Position numbers and translations under genes: made by a program. Positions 1 through 10,943 of a DNA stretch of 64,000 bases are shown piece by piece (the first letter of the stretch is position 1; the number at the start of each line of letters is the position of its first letter). Source of the DNA: Cymbomonas tetramitiformis (Eukaryota; Chlorophyta; Pyramimonadophyceae; Pyramimonadales; Pyramimonadaceae); the NCBI GenBank assembly GCA_001247695.2, contig LGRX02003699.1:16563-80562 (forward strand), read 5' to 3'. A model generated the notes under the pieces. It was given only the letters and a program-made list of their open reading frames with translations. It searched no databases and was not told the origin of the DNA.

Positions 1-229
1 TTGGGATGCACAAATGCCTTAATTCGACTGCTGGCTTTCATGAGTTTCAGGATGACGCGTGCAACCATGAAAAGGCAACCGATTTTTTTCCCCATCGTTG
101 CTAATTCTTCCCGAGGCCTGCACCAAGACTCTTGATGCGGGGCGGTCGGTGGCTAGTACAATTACAGATTACATCATGTTCGTTGTTCCAACACACCCTG
201 CTGGCCCATTCCATGGAAGAGTGATATTC

Positions 230-1112
230 TAGCACCTTTGAAATATGGTGGCTTACGTGCCCATTTTTTGGTTCCTGTGAAATATGATGTTTTAAGTGAG
301 CTTTTGTAGCACGTGTGAAGTCTGGTGGCGGTGTGGGGTTTTTTTCATGTGTGAAATATGGTGTTTCATGTGATTTTCTTGCATGTGTGAAATAGGGCGG
401 TTTACGTGCAGATTTTTGGGCACGTGTGAAATATTGTGTTTTGTGTGTACATATGGTGGCTGCAGTGTTTTGTGTCGATCTTTTAATGTGTTTTTTTTGT
501 TTCGATTTTTTGTAGGTGTGGAGTATGGTGTTTTGTGCACGTGTTTATTAGTGTGAAATAATGTTGAGTAAAGAACTTGTTATTAAAAACAAAGTAGTCT
601 CAAACCAGAATACGATGATAATAAAATTACGGATAAAAAACTTGAAGCTGTTATGAATCTAAGAAAAAATATTTAAAAAAGGTGTGTGGGGTTTTTGTTT
701 CGAGTTTTTGCATGTGGGGTTTTTGTTTCGAATTTTTGTAGGTGGGGAGTATGGTGTTTTGTGCACGTTTTTAATAGTGTGAAATAATGGGGAGTAAAAA
801 ACTTGTTATTAAAAACATAGTAATCTAAAGCCAAAATAATGATAATAATAATAAAATGAATAAAAAAGTTTAAGCTGTTACGCAACTGAGAAAAAAATAA
901 AAATTTGTGTGTGGGATTTTTGTTTCGTTTTTTTTTATGTGGTTTTTTGTTATTGGCTTTTTTTGTATGTGTGGAGAATGGTGTTTCGTGCACGCGTTTA
1001 TTAGTGTGAAATAATGGGGAGTAAAAAACTTGTTATTAAAAACATAGTAATCTGAAGCCAAAATAATAATAATAATAAAATGAATAAAAAAGTTGAAGCT
1101 GTTATGAAGCTG
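230..1112. repeat. AT-rich tandem repeats (about 227 bp unit, preceded by shorter GTGTGAAATA repeats)
   Basis: From about 541 to 1112 a unit of roughly 227 bp occurs three times. Each copy carries GTGTGAAATAATG (near 551, 777 and 1005), then a stretch ending in AAAACTTGTTATTAAAAAC and an AT-rich tail. From 230 to 480 shorter irregular repeats built on GTGTGAAATA precede it. Short open frames here come from the repeat itself. A further copy lies at 3755-3915, beyond two satellite arrays, so the arrays appear to sit inside or between copies of this unit. Confidence 0.8.
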
Positions 1113-1144
1113 AAATGAAGTTGCTCCCATTTATGTGGCAGCTA

Positions 1145-2340
1145 TCACTATATTTAGCAAGCCTGAAACGTTCTAACGGAGATGGAGCTCTCTTCAAAGA
1201 TTTTTAAAGCTAGCTTTGGACTTTTCGGCGTCGCAAAGTTTGCTTCGGCTTTTATGGATTAGATGTAGCTTGCGTTAAGATCTTGAAAGATCTGTGAAGC
1301 ATGAAGATCTTTGAAGCAAGCATTCTAAAATAGATGAGCTTGCTTGCTTCAAAGATTTCTAAAGCTCTTTGGCCTTTCCGGCGTCGCAAAGTTTGCTTCA
1401 GCTTTTAAGGACTTGTTGAAGCTTGCGCAAAGGCCTTCAAAGATCTTTGCGCGAAGAGCTTTGAAGCAAACATTCTAAAATAGATGAGCTCGCTTGCTTC
1501 AAAGATCTTTAAAGCTCTTTGGACTTTCCGGCGTCACAAAGTTTGCTTCAGCTTTTAAGGACTGGTTGAAGCTTGCGCAAACGCCTTCAAACATCTTTGC
1601 GCAAAGAGCTTTGAAGCAAACATTCTAAAATAGATGAACTCGCTTGCTTCAAAGATCTTTAAAGCTCTTTGGCCTTTCCGGCGTCGCAAAGTTTGCTTCA
1701 GCTTTTAAGGACTGGTTGACGCTTGAAGCGCAAAGGCCTTCAAAGATCTTTGCGCAAAGAGCTTTGAAACAAACATTCTAAAATAGATGAGCTTGCTTGC
1801 TTCAAAGATCTTTAAAGCTCTTTGGCCTTTCCGGCGTCGCAAAGCTTGCTTCAGCTTTTAAGGACTGGTTGACGCTTGAAGCGCAAAGGCCTTCAAAGAT
1901 CTTTGCGCAAAGAGCTTTGAAACAAACATTCTAAAATAGATGAGCTTGCTTGCTTCAAAGATCTTTAAAGCTCTTTGGACTTTCCGGCGTCACAAAGCTT
2001 GCTTCAGCTTTTAAGGACTGGTTGAAGCTTGCGCAAAGGCCTTCAATGATCTTTGCGCAAAGAGCTTTGAAGCAAACATTCTAAAATAGATGAGCTCGCT
2101 TGCTTCAAAGATCTTTAAAGCTCTTTGGACTTTCCGGCGTCACAAAGTTTGCTTCAGCTTTTAAGGACTGGTTGAAGCTTGCGCAAAGATTCTCAACGGT
2201 CTTTGCGCAAAGAGCTTTGAAGCAAACATTCTAAAATAGATGGAGCTTGCTTACTTGAAAGGTTTTTGAAGCTCTTTGGACTTTCTAGCGTCGCAAAGTT
2301 TACTTCAGCGTTTAAGGAATGAGTGAAGCTTGCGCAAAGA
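1145..2340. repeat. 150 bp satellite array, about 7.5 copies
   Basis: The marker CATTCTAAAATAGATGA recurs at 1321, 1471, 1621, 1774, 1927, 2077 and 2227, so the unit is 150-153 bp. Copies are closely alike in the centre and diverge at both ends of the array. The unit is rich in short inverted words such as CTTTGAAG and CTTCAAAG. No coding potential is seen. Confidence 0.92.
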
Positions 2341-2344
2341 TTCT

Positions 2345-3215
2345 CAACGGTCTTAATTGTTACGGTTTCCTCATTAATGTTACGGTTTTAACATTAATGA
2401 AGAAACTGTTTGTTTCCTTCGGTGTTGCTGTTGATTCTTACTATTTCTCGCAGTTTTAACATTAATGCGGAAAGTGACTGTTTTCTTGAGTTTCGCTGGA
2501 CATTTCGCCTTTTTCAAGCATAAAGCACATTAATGCGAAACTTGCTGTTTTACTTGTGTTTTGCTGTTGATTCTTACTATTTCTCGCAGTTTTAACATTA
2601 ATGCGGAAAGTGACTGTTTTTTTTAGTTTCGCTGGACATTTCGCTTTTTTTAAGCATAAAGCACATTAATGCGAAACTTGCTGTTTTACTTGTGTTTTGC
2701 TGTTGATTCTTACTATTTCTCGCAGTTTTAACATTAATGCGGAAAGTGACTGTTTTCTTTAGTTTCGCTGGACATTTCGCCTTTTTCAAGCATAAAGCAC
2801 ATTTAATGCGAAACTTGCTGTTTTACTTGTGTTTTGCTGTTGATTCTTACTATTTCTCGCCTCAGTTATAACATTATTAATGCGGAAAGTGACTGTTTTC
2901 TTTAGTTTTGCCGGACATTTCGCCTAAGTTTTTAAGCATAAAGCACATTAATGCGAAACTTGCTGTTTTATTTGTGTTTTGCCGTTGATTCTTACTATTT
3001 ATCGCAGTTTTAACATTAATGCGGAAAGTGTCTGGTTTCTTTAGTTTTGCTGGACATTTCGCCTTTTTTTAAGCATAAAGCACATTAATGCGAAACTTGC
3101 TGTTTTACTTGTGTTTTGCTGTTGATTCTTACTATTTCTCGCAGTTTTAACATTAATGCGGAAAGTGAATGTTTTCTTTAGTTTTGCTGGACATTTCGCC
3201 TTTTTTAAGCGTAAA
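2345..3215. repeat. 136 bp satellite array (dimer of two diverged 68 bp halves)
   Basis: The phrase GCAGTTTTAACATTAATGCG recurs at about 2450, 2586, 2722, 3004 and 3141, a period of about 136-141 bp with a degenerate copy near 2862. Inside each unit a second CATTAATGCG box lies about 68 bp from the first, so each unit is two related but distinct halves. The array runs without a break into the 68 bp monomer array that follows. Confidence 0.85.
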
Positions 3216-3570
3216 GCACATTAATGCGGAAACAGGCACTTCTGGACAGTTTTGCTTTACATTCTAGCCTTTTCTTCCAGAAAGCACATTAATGCGGAAA
3301 CAGGCACTTCTGGACAGTTTTGCTTTACATTCTAGCCTTTTCTTCTAGAAAGCACATTAATGCGGAAACAGGCCCTTCAGGGCGGTCTCGCTCTACATTT
3401 CGGTTTTTTCTTACAAAAAGCACATTAACCCGAAAACATGGAGCTTTTGGCAGTTTTGCTTCACAGTTTGGCATCTTCTTTCAGAAAGCACGTCAATGTG
3501 AAAACATGAAGCTTTTGACAATTTTGCTTTACATTTTGGCTTTTTTCCCTTTGAGAGCACATTAATGCAA
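3216..3570. repeat. 68 bp monomer satellite, about 5 copies
   Basis: Copies begin at about 3233, 3301, 3369, 3436 and 3505, each 67-69 bp and each carrying a CATTAATGCG-like box followed by a TTTTGCTTTACATT-like stretch. The spacing is exactly half that of the adjoining 136 bp array and the box is shared, so the two arrays are one family at two levels of organisation. Confidence 0.85.
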
Positions 3571-3754
3571 AAACCGTGGCACTTTGCTTTTGTTTGTAAA
3601 GGTTTGAATACTTTTGGTTTGATGTAGAAACTTTACCAAAAGAGCAAACACTTTGATCTTGAAACGTAAAATTCTGACCGTTAGCGCGCGCTGTTCGAGA
3701 CTTCGAAAGCCTAGTCGTGCTGAAGTGTTTTTTTGGCGCCGGTGAAGTGTAGCA

Positions 3755-3915
3755 TTTTGCGTGTGGGATTTTTGTGTCGATTTTTTGTATGTGTTTTTTG
3801 TTCTTATTTTTTGTAGGTGTGGAGAATGGTGTTTTATGCACGTGTTTATTAGTATGAAATAATGGGGAGTAAAAAACTTGTCATTAAAAACATAGTAGTC
3901 TCAAACCATAATATT
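3755..3915. repeat. Distal copy of the 227 bp AT-rich repeat
   Basis: The stretch with TGAAATAATGGGGAGTAAAA followed by TAAAAACATAGTAGTCTC repeats the unit seen three times at 541-1112. It lies on the other side of 2.4 kb of satellite DNA. The short gap 3571-3754 shows no gene. Confidence 0.8.
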
Positions 3916-3960
3916 AATTCACTCATTCCTTAAACGCTGAAGTAAACGAGGCGACGGTAC

Positions 3961-5856
3961 GTGCGGGACAGTGGTGGAGGTGGCTGGGCAGGAATCCGGT
4001 TACACTACAACAAGCACCTGCCACTCGACCAACGCCGGAAGACCCGCGTGACCAATGAGGAGGGCGAGTGCATCGAAGAGGATTGCGACTTGCACGTGGT
4101 GAAGGCAGTGGGTAATCACTGCAAATGGCTGGAGGACGACTTCGAGGAGGACGAGTACAATCGATTGACCAACAATTGGCTTGAAGCCCTTTCACCCTTG
4201 ACGATCATGGAAAGTCGGAAGTCTTTGTTCATTTTCATCGAGCAGCAAACCAGGAAGGACGTGGAGTACAACCTGATGCAGCTTGTGTCATTCTACGAGC
4301 GAGAGGCAATGCGCTGCTTGCATTTCTTCTCTGACAAGGGTGCCAACTTGACGGAGCCTTTGATCGGACGCGAGAAGAAAGTGTTCGGCGGACTCGTCAC
4401 CATGGCGGAGTGCTTCCATGTGACGGCGGTCAGTTTCATCCAGCAGTCGAACAAGTTGCAATTCATCTTGGCGGGGGGACATGAACAACGAGAGCATGGC
4501 CGCACGGGAACTCTTTACCAAGAAAGACGCGAACTGGAATAGGCTTCACGTCGAGGTCGTCACTTCGCACGTGACACGCTGAATGAGTTACAGGAGGCGT
4601 ACCTGAAAACAACCCCTTCCCATCTGGATTCCCGCAACCATCGCCCGGACACGCAACGCCATTTCCCAAAGAAAAGGCGCGTGGAAGTCGACTTGACTGA
4701 TGCGGCACCCGCGATCATTGCTGCCAAGCGAAACGAAGACGGCACTGCTTGGGAATGGTTGGTGGACTCGGACCGGAACAGTACCGCGGCGGACAAGGAG
4801 TGGTTCACTTCGGCGCGTGTGAAGAAGGAGCTCGTTGTCGAGTTCCTCGGTGATGTGCACTACCATTCTACGGAGCGACTTGGCGCGAGGTTGAGTGTTG
4901 GGACTCAATTGGAGGTCATGTACCAACTGACCACACCGCCATGGCATGTCAAGATGCTTGCCAGCCTGTTTCTCCGGGAGACAAAGTGCACCGTGTTACA
5001 AGTGAAACACCCTAAAACCCTGGAAACCCTAGAACGACCACTCTTTGTTTTTGGAACGTGTTCTCCTAATTTCATAGTAAAGTAACATTTTGCAGGTGGG
5101 CGCCCCGACTCCGAGGCTCTCAAGGCGAAATGTTGTCAACGGCATTCTTGATCGCAGTTTCACCGTGGCCGTTGATGGGAAGAAAGAAGTTGCACATCAA
5201 GTTGTGTTCGGCTACATCGACGCGTCTACGGAGGTATTCTTCGGAGAACGTAACGAGCAACAAGTGGCAAGACAACGCATCTCTTGTAGCTGCAAGACTT
5301 GGCAAACGTTGATGACATTTGCATTGGTGCGTGCACATGTGTTGCGTCTTGCGTGTTGAAGGAAGCCAAGTTCACACCTGGAAACTGGGTTTACCTGCAG
5401 TCGGGTTTCACTGTGAACGAAGTCCAGTACCTTTTGAAGGAAATGGCGGCGGTCCAGATTACCCCGACACCCACGGTTCAGGCAAATGGCAACGGACTGA
5501 AACAAGGTCAGTGGATGGTACTCCCTGGTTCTGGACGCCAGGCAACTTGTGCGGCAAAGTTTTGTCAACAAGGATGTGCCACTCAAAAAACTTTGGCGCG
5601 GAAGACCGGGAAGAAAGTGGAACAGCCTGTTTTGGGGGCACGTGCGCCACGCGTTGCGGTAATGGGCAAACGCCTGGTGAATGAAGTTTGGGTTGAGACA
5701 AAGTTTCAATTCTGCTTGAAGTTTGCCTGCTGCACTCGCGTGCCAGCGAAATTCATGAAGATCGCGGGCAAGCCTACCGACCTTCCCTTGCACCCGGACG
5801 TGACCTTGACGAATGAAGAGAAGATCCTCTCGGGGGCATTGACTTTCCGAGAATGA
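3961..5856 (+). pseudogene. Unrecognised gene, broken in frame; possibly transposon-derived
   Basis: A long stretch of protein-like plus-strand sequence of unknown family. One frame is open from 3961 to 5085 except for a TAG at 4540-4542. Around 4475-4570 a neighbouring frame reads more naturally (GDMNNESMAARELF), so two compensating indels, the first in a run of six G at about 4475, probably explain the stop. A basic nuclear-localisation-like stretch PKKRRVEVD is encoded near 4666-4692. A 94 bp intron at 5002-5095 (GTGAAA...TTTTGCAG, phase 0) would join this part to a frame open from 5096 to about 5340, which overlaps a third frame open to 5856. The 3' part is cysteine-rich. No upstream start exon was found. 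It could be a decayed transposon protein or a host pseudogene; nothing in the sequence decides. Confidence 0.45.
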
Positions 5857-6832
5857 TGAAGAAGACCGCATGGCAACGAGTTAGTACGCACAGATAGCTC
5901 ACAGGTTAGGTTCATGGTTAAGGTGGGAACGTGTAAGCGGGAAGGTCCCAAAGGATGAAGAGCTAGGTTTCTAGTTTTTGCCGCAGCATTAGTAGTTGCT
6001 TCCATGAAATGGGCCAGCCGAGTGTGTTGGAACACCGTAAACTATGAGGGTATTAGATAAATTTCTGAAATGAAAATTCTTGATATTTACCACTTTAGTG
6101 AAATCCTGCTTAAAAATAAAATTGTGATTACGAACCCAGTTTTGCCTTGCTGAAGTCTCCCAAAGTACCCCACGAAAACGAGTCACATTTTGCAAAATTG
6201 CTTCACGAACTGGCCAAAAACTCATATTCAACCCTCAGAACCTCGTTAGATGTGTAAAATGCTTAGTGTTTATGTTCGTGTTTTCTTACATTTAAAGCTA
6301 GAAGCTTAGTATAGAAGGTAACGATAACCTATATTTGATATTCTTGTGCTTTGCTTTTTAAATTTGTATTATTTGTCACGCTAGGAATTTGGATTACGGT
6401 TCGAAATGCTTCCACGTGTTGCGGGCATGTTGTAGTTAACATCAGTTCAAAGCTAGTAGCTTAGCTTCCTGCAAGTAGCTGTCTATCCTGTTTGTATTCT
6501 ATGTCATACGCGCGGTACTTGTTGTCTAATAATTTTGTCGAATTCACGTCACTTCCGCGGTACTTTTCGTATGTGTACTTCCGTGTCGAAAATTTTCTGT
6601 AAAATTTTGCGACAAACATGGTTCTGAAAATCATGGTTGTCGCAGCTGCGACTATGGTGACATTCACAATAATTTTTGTCGCAGCCAAAAATATAATTAT
6701 TGTCGCAAATTGCGACAAAAAACAACACCTTGCGACAAACTTGAATGTCTACCTTATTCTCAGCGTAAATGTTATATTATTATGATCGATAAGCAATTCT
6801 GCAACCAATACGACAATGCCCTGACTTTAAGC
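5857..6832. other. Intergenic stretch with a cluster of TTGCGACAA words
   Basis: No gene is supported. At 6605-6740 the word TTGCGACAA or its complement TTGTCGCAA (or close variants) occurs about six times, including a head-to-head pair forming TTGTCGCAA-A-TTGCGACAA near 6700-6720. The rest is unremarkable AT-rich sequence. Confidence 0.6.
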
Positions 6833-6837
6833 AGGAG

Positions 6838-7073
6838 TGATGTGAGATGAGACTTTCAGCCCCCCCCCCCATAAGGTGGGGGGCAGTCACACTCTCTCTG
6901 ATCACCCCTTGACCCGAGGTGCCACGTCAGCTTGCTTCCTCTTCATCGTTCCGCGATAATAAAACCCCAAAGTTATTTTATTATCTCATCTTAGTCTGCA
7001 GTGAATTACGGTGTCACTCCCTGCAAGTGCTTCCGCCAGCCTAATATATAATATATATTAACCTTTTCTGTCA
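6838..7073 (+). repeat. Left LTR of element 1
   Basis: This 236 bp LTR begins TGATGTGAGA and ends TTTTCTGTCA. It contains a C-run/G-run hairpin (CCCCCC-ATAAGGT-GGGGGG) near the start and an AATAAAACCCC stretch that could serve as a TATA element. Its layout parallels the LTR of the element at 58812-61350, including the shared ATCTTAGT phrase. Confidence 0.92.
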
Positions 7074-7123
7074 GGTTATCGGTCTACCATCTTTGGTGTG
7101 GCATCCTTTTCTCGGCTACTTTG

Positions 7124-10100
7124 CAAGGCCCGGTATCACGTTTATTCAGGGGTATTGATAACATTTTGATAACTAATTCGATGATATCGATATGATACTA
7201 ATATCTAATTCAGGATATTGATATGATACTAATAATTAATTGGGTGCTATTGATATGATAATAATAACTAATTGGGTGCTATTGATATGATATGATATCT
7301 GTGGCAGGAATCGGAATATCACAATAACTATTGATACATATTAGTACACAATACCCACCCCCCTTACTAACTATCCAGCTAGTTATCTACTTTGTGTTCA
7401 GTGCAGCCATTAGGCTATGCTGCAGAGTGCCTTCTTTTGTGGATTTGCGCAGATCAGAATGCATTTGCCCGCAGGCACTAAATATGCGCTCAACTCCAAC
7501 AGTGCTAGCTGGGGTTGCTAGAAACTGCCTCACCATTTTTATCAAGTAAGGGAAGTCATTCTTACGGTCCTTCCACCACTTCAAGACATCACAATCTGCT
7601 TTTTCTACAGGCAGGGCTAGGTACTTTGTAAACTCCTCTATCTCTGCTCTAGTTGTAGGTGCAGGCGCAACTGCCGGCGCAAATGCTGTTGCCAGCTCAA
7701 CTGTTGTTGCCGTTTCAGTGGCTGTCGCTCGTCGTTCCACCGCCACCGAATGTTCACTGACAAAAGGGTCAGGGTCACTTTCATCATCACTGTCACCCAT
7801 GAAGTCAAGCAGGGTTACAACGCCAGCTTTCTTCTTGGGTTTGGGAACTTCCACCTGAACCATAGGCTTCTCACTTGCGCCTTGGGTTTCCAATCTTGCT
7901 CCCAGGCACTTCGTGCCCACGAGTGTGCGCAGGCAGATGTCATCTTGCCTGGCACCAACCAAGTATATCCCCCACAGTCACCCTTGCATGTGATAAAAAA
8001 GCTTTCCTCGGTTAAACACACATAGTACACAACCAGTTACACTCAAATACACAAAGTATCCTAGCAAAGTGGACAATAAATCACCTCGATCCCAAGCCGT
8101 GCTATTCCGGAAGTTGAATGACTTGTACCGTGGGTCGAGTACCGTGGCCACCGCAAAGTCCTCTAGCTTGCACAACATGAGGTCATTCATAAATCTTTGC
8201 TTCACTGCGTTGTACAAGTTCTTACGGGCGTGCTTAACCACGTCGGACCGGATAGGGACAATTTCACCTCCCACTTCACCGCAGTGTCTACGTTCAAACT
8301 GTGCAGAAGCCGGCCGATCACTGGCAATTCGAGGCAAATCGTGGCGTGGTGCGTGGCCTGCAACAACATCACGGCCGCGTGGGGGGCATGCAAGATGTAT
8401 GCACTTTCTTTTACCGCTTGCCACTCGATGCACGACAACTTGCTTATGGTCCCCATATTTGCTGCCGTCCGGGTTGTCCATCGCGTTGCCGGCCTTCACG
8501 GTGTGTTCCACGTCGTACATCTGGATTGCTTGCTGAAAGGCACATTCCAAGACACACATCGATGTTAAACAACGAAGTATTCCGTCGTTGCAACGAAGTA
8601 TGAGCACAAAAAACAAGTACAGGATTGTTCGTACCTGGTTGTCTACGTACCACTTCGCCTGCTTAAAGGCACCCCCCAACCAGTTCACGTATCGTTGTCT
8701 TGGGATGGAGTGCTGTTGTTGAGCTTGTACAAGTTTTGGCACTCGTGCAAAAACTTTTGCCCACGATCACCGAGTGATTGAAATGCGTGGTCATACCACG
8801 CAGCTTGCGAAACACCTCCTTCACACCAGGGGTATCCAGATAAGCGTGTACACACAAAGCGAGCAGATGATCGTTGCATTCGTGGCCGTCAAAAGTGTTC
8901 CAACCGTTCACGATGTTGGATGCACTGTCGGACACAGTACAGTGCACGCTATCCTTCACGGTATCCTCAACACAGTCCTTTGTGCTATCCGTATACACAC
9001 CAACTCCCATGTCAGCACAACACACCTTCGTCGCCTCGCCGATTTCGTAACCAGTGTGACGCACGTCGGAGAAAGGGATCGCCCCCAATAGCTTTTCGTG
9101 AAGGTTCATCTCGCAATCCACCCAATAGACCAAGATGCCAAGTAGGGCAATGCCCCCCTCTGACCAAATATCACCTGCTATCACCACAGTGACCGCCAAA
9201 CCGACGAATGTCAAGAATTCTAGCTTGCAAAAAAACTGGTCGAAGATTCGGACAACGAAGCGAGCATCAAGCAGACTCACGCACGCACCAGCAATGCTCG
9301 GGAGTATCCCTTCAGCAAGTAGCTCACGGAGCTGTTGTCGCACGTTCTGTCGACCTTCATCGGAAAGTTTCAAAATGTTCTGAACCACGAGCTTGTACGT
9401 AGGGGGTGCGTAACCGCCATGGAATATCAAGTCGAAGAAGGCCTTCAACTCGCTGTCACTTTCGCCGATGCTGAGCGGTCTATTGTTACGCACGATCCAT
9501 AGAGAGAACTACTAGGAAGCACAACGAACAGAATGTCAGTATGTCAGTACAGCGTGCGTCGTACGTATGATACATACGAAGGAAGACTATGTAAGTAAAA
9601 CCGCAAACGAAATAGAGTGCCACTGCGTAAGTACACTTACCGTTTTGTGCAACTCGTCCCGTTTCTCAGCAGATACAGGTGGTAGCAAGGCCTCAATGGT
9701 GCGTGTCTTGCTCTCTGATGGCGACCCCCCTTGGCTCGGCGCGTCTTCCTTCTCGGCGCGTGCAACCTGACAAAAGGCCTCCTTGTGAGCGCTATCACCA
9801 TGGGCAAGATGGCTGCGGAGGTTGGAGGTGTTTCCAGGATATGCTGGTGGCTCAATCGTATCTGGGCAGTGCTTGCATCTCGTCCGAACCACTTTTCCAT
9901 TGTCCAGCTTGACTTGAAAGTGCTCCCATACCGCCGACTTCCTTTTTCCAGACTTGCCCTTCACCCACTTGGGAGCATCTTCGGAGTCTGGTAACGAACG
10001 CGGATCTCAGCCAACGCCAGAGCAAACATCGATGCATGGTGTTCCCGACAGAGTGCGTGGCAACTGATAGCCAACAACGAATGAATGTACACGCATCGAT

Positions 10101-10943
10101 GAAGGGATGTGGATACGTAGATAAGCGCTCAAAAAATACGCCAGACAAAGAACGCACCTATAACTTGAACTTCTTGGTCTTCCTTTATTTTCTTGGCGAC
10201 GTGGAGATCGTTCGCCTCTTTTTGTTGGTTGCGAAAGGCTGCAACGTCTTGTTCATGGCCTGCAAGATTTTCTATCGGTTCCCAAGTATTTGCTTTCTCG
10301 GTAAGTCCTGCCCAAGAAATCAACCACTGGGGCTTTCCCCCTTTTGTCGTTCTCTCTGCTAAAATTTCAGCTACTTCATATGTGATATCGTCACTGCCGT
10401 CGCAGTCGTAGGGATGGAGCTGTGTGCGTTTCACTGCGCCTCTCCCTTGAGCGACAAGGGTAACGCCGGACGGGGCCTTGCGTTTCTTGGCAGGTCGTCC
10501 TGGGGGCATGGTCAAAGTTATGAGTGAAAATTTCTTGGTCGTCGTGGGTCTTGAATTCTATGTCGAAGTCTTGTTCGATCCGCCCATAAAGCTGAAGCCT
10601 TCACGATGATATTGGCCACGACAGGGGCACAGTGGGGGGCTCGGGGGACTGGTGGAGGTATCGATCCCAGGACCTTAGTTTCTACCAAAATTCATTGGCC
10701 GGATCACTGGTATATCATGATATTTGTCCGCAATTATCAATATATTGATAATTAATTAGCTGTAAAGCGTATCGATATGATACTGATAATTAATTATCGG
10801 TATTGATATGATACTAATAACTAATTACCCCTAATCGATATGATACTAATATCCTTGATAATTAAATAAAATGTATCGATATGATATGATATTTGTGATA
10901 TATTGATATATCAAGGTATCAGAGTTATTGATACCGGGCCTTG
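7124..10943 (-). mobile_element. Chromodomain-BED-hAT DNA transposon, 3820 bp, nested in element 1
   Basis: The termini are inverted repeats: CAAGGCCCGGTATC at 7124-7137 and its complement ending at 10943. An 8 bp target duplication CTACTTTG flanks it (7116-7123 and 10944-10951), the length typical of the hAT superfamily. Both ends carry subterminal arrays of GATATGATACTAAT-like words (7150-7330 and 10720-10925). The single gene runs on the minus strand. A shortened relative with the same termini lies at 52687-53718. Confidence 0.95.
7387..10509 (-). pseudogene. hAT transposase with N-terminal chromodomain and BED zinc finger, decayed
   Basis: Exon 1 (10509-10158) encodes a basic head and a chromodomain at about residues 44-83, with the core WLISWAGL and TWEPIENL. 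Its donor (phase 1) joins exon 2 (9987-9641), which carries a BED zinc finger (CKHC then two His, LRSHLAHGDSAH) and ends in a consensus GTAAGT donor. Exon 3 starts at 9508 with FSLWIVRNNRPLSI and contains the RNase H-like core: GDIWSEGG with the first acidic residue, SDSASN, and CNDHLLALCV. The part between about 9340 and 9180 may be an unspliced intron. Towards the C-terminus LDPRYKSF is followed by the hAT dimerisation domain (WWKDRKNDFPYL, TPASTVGVERIFS), stop at 7387. Several frames must be combined at 8742-8070, so it is probably inactive. A chromodomain fused to a hAT transposase suggests insertion guided by modified histones; that is inference. Confidence 0.88.
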
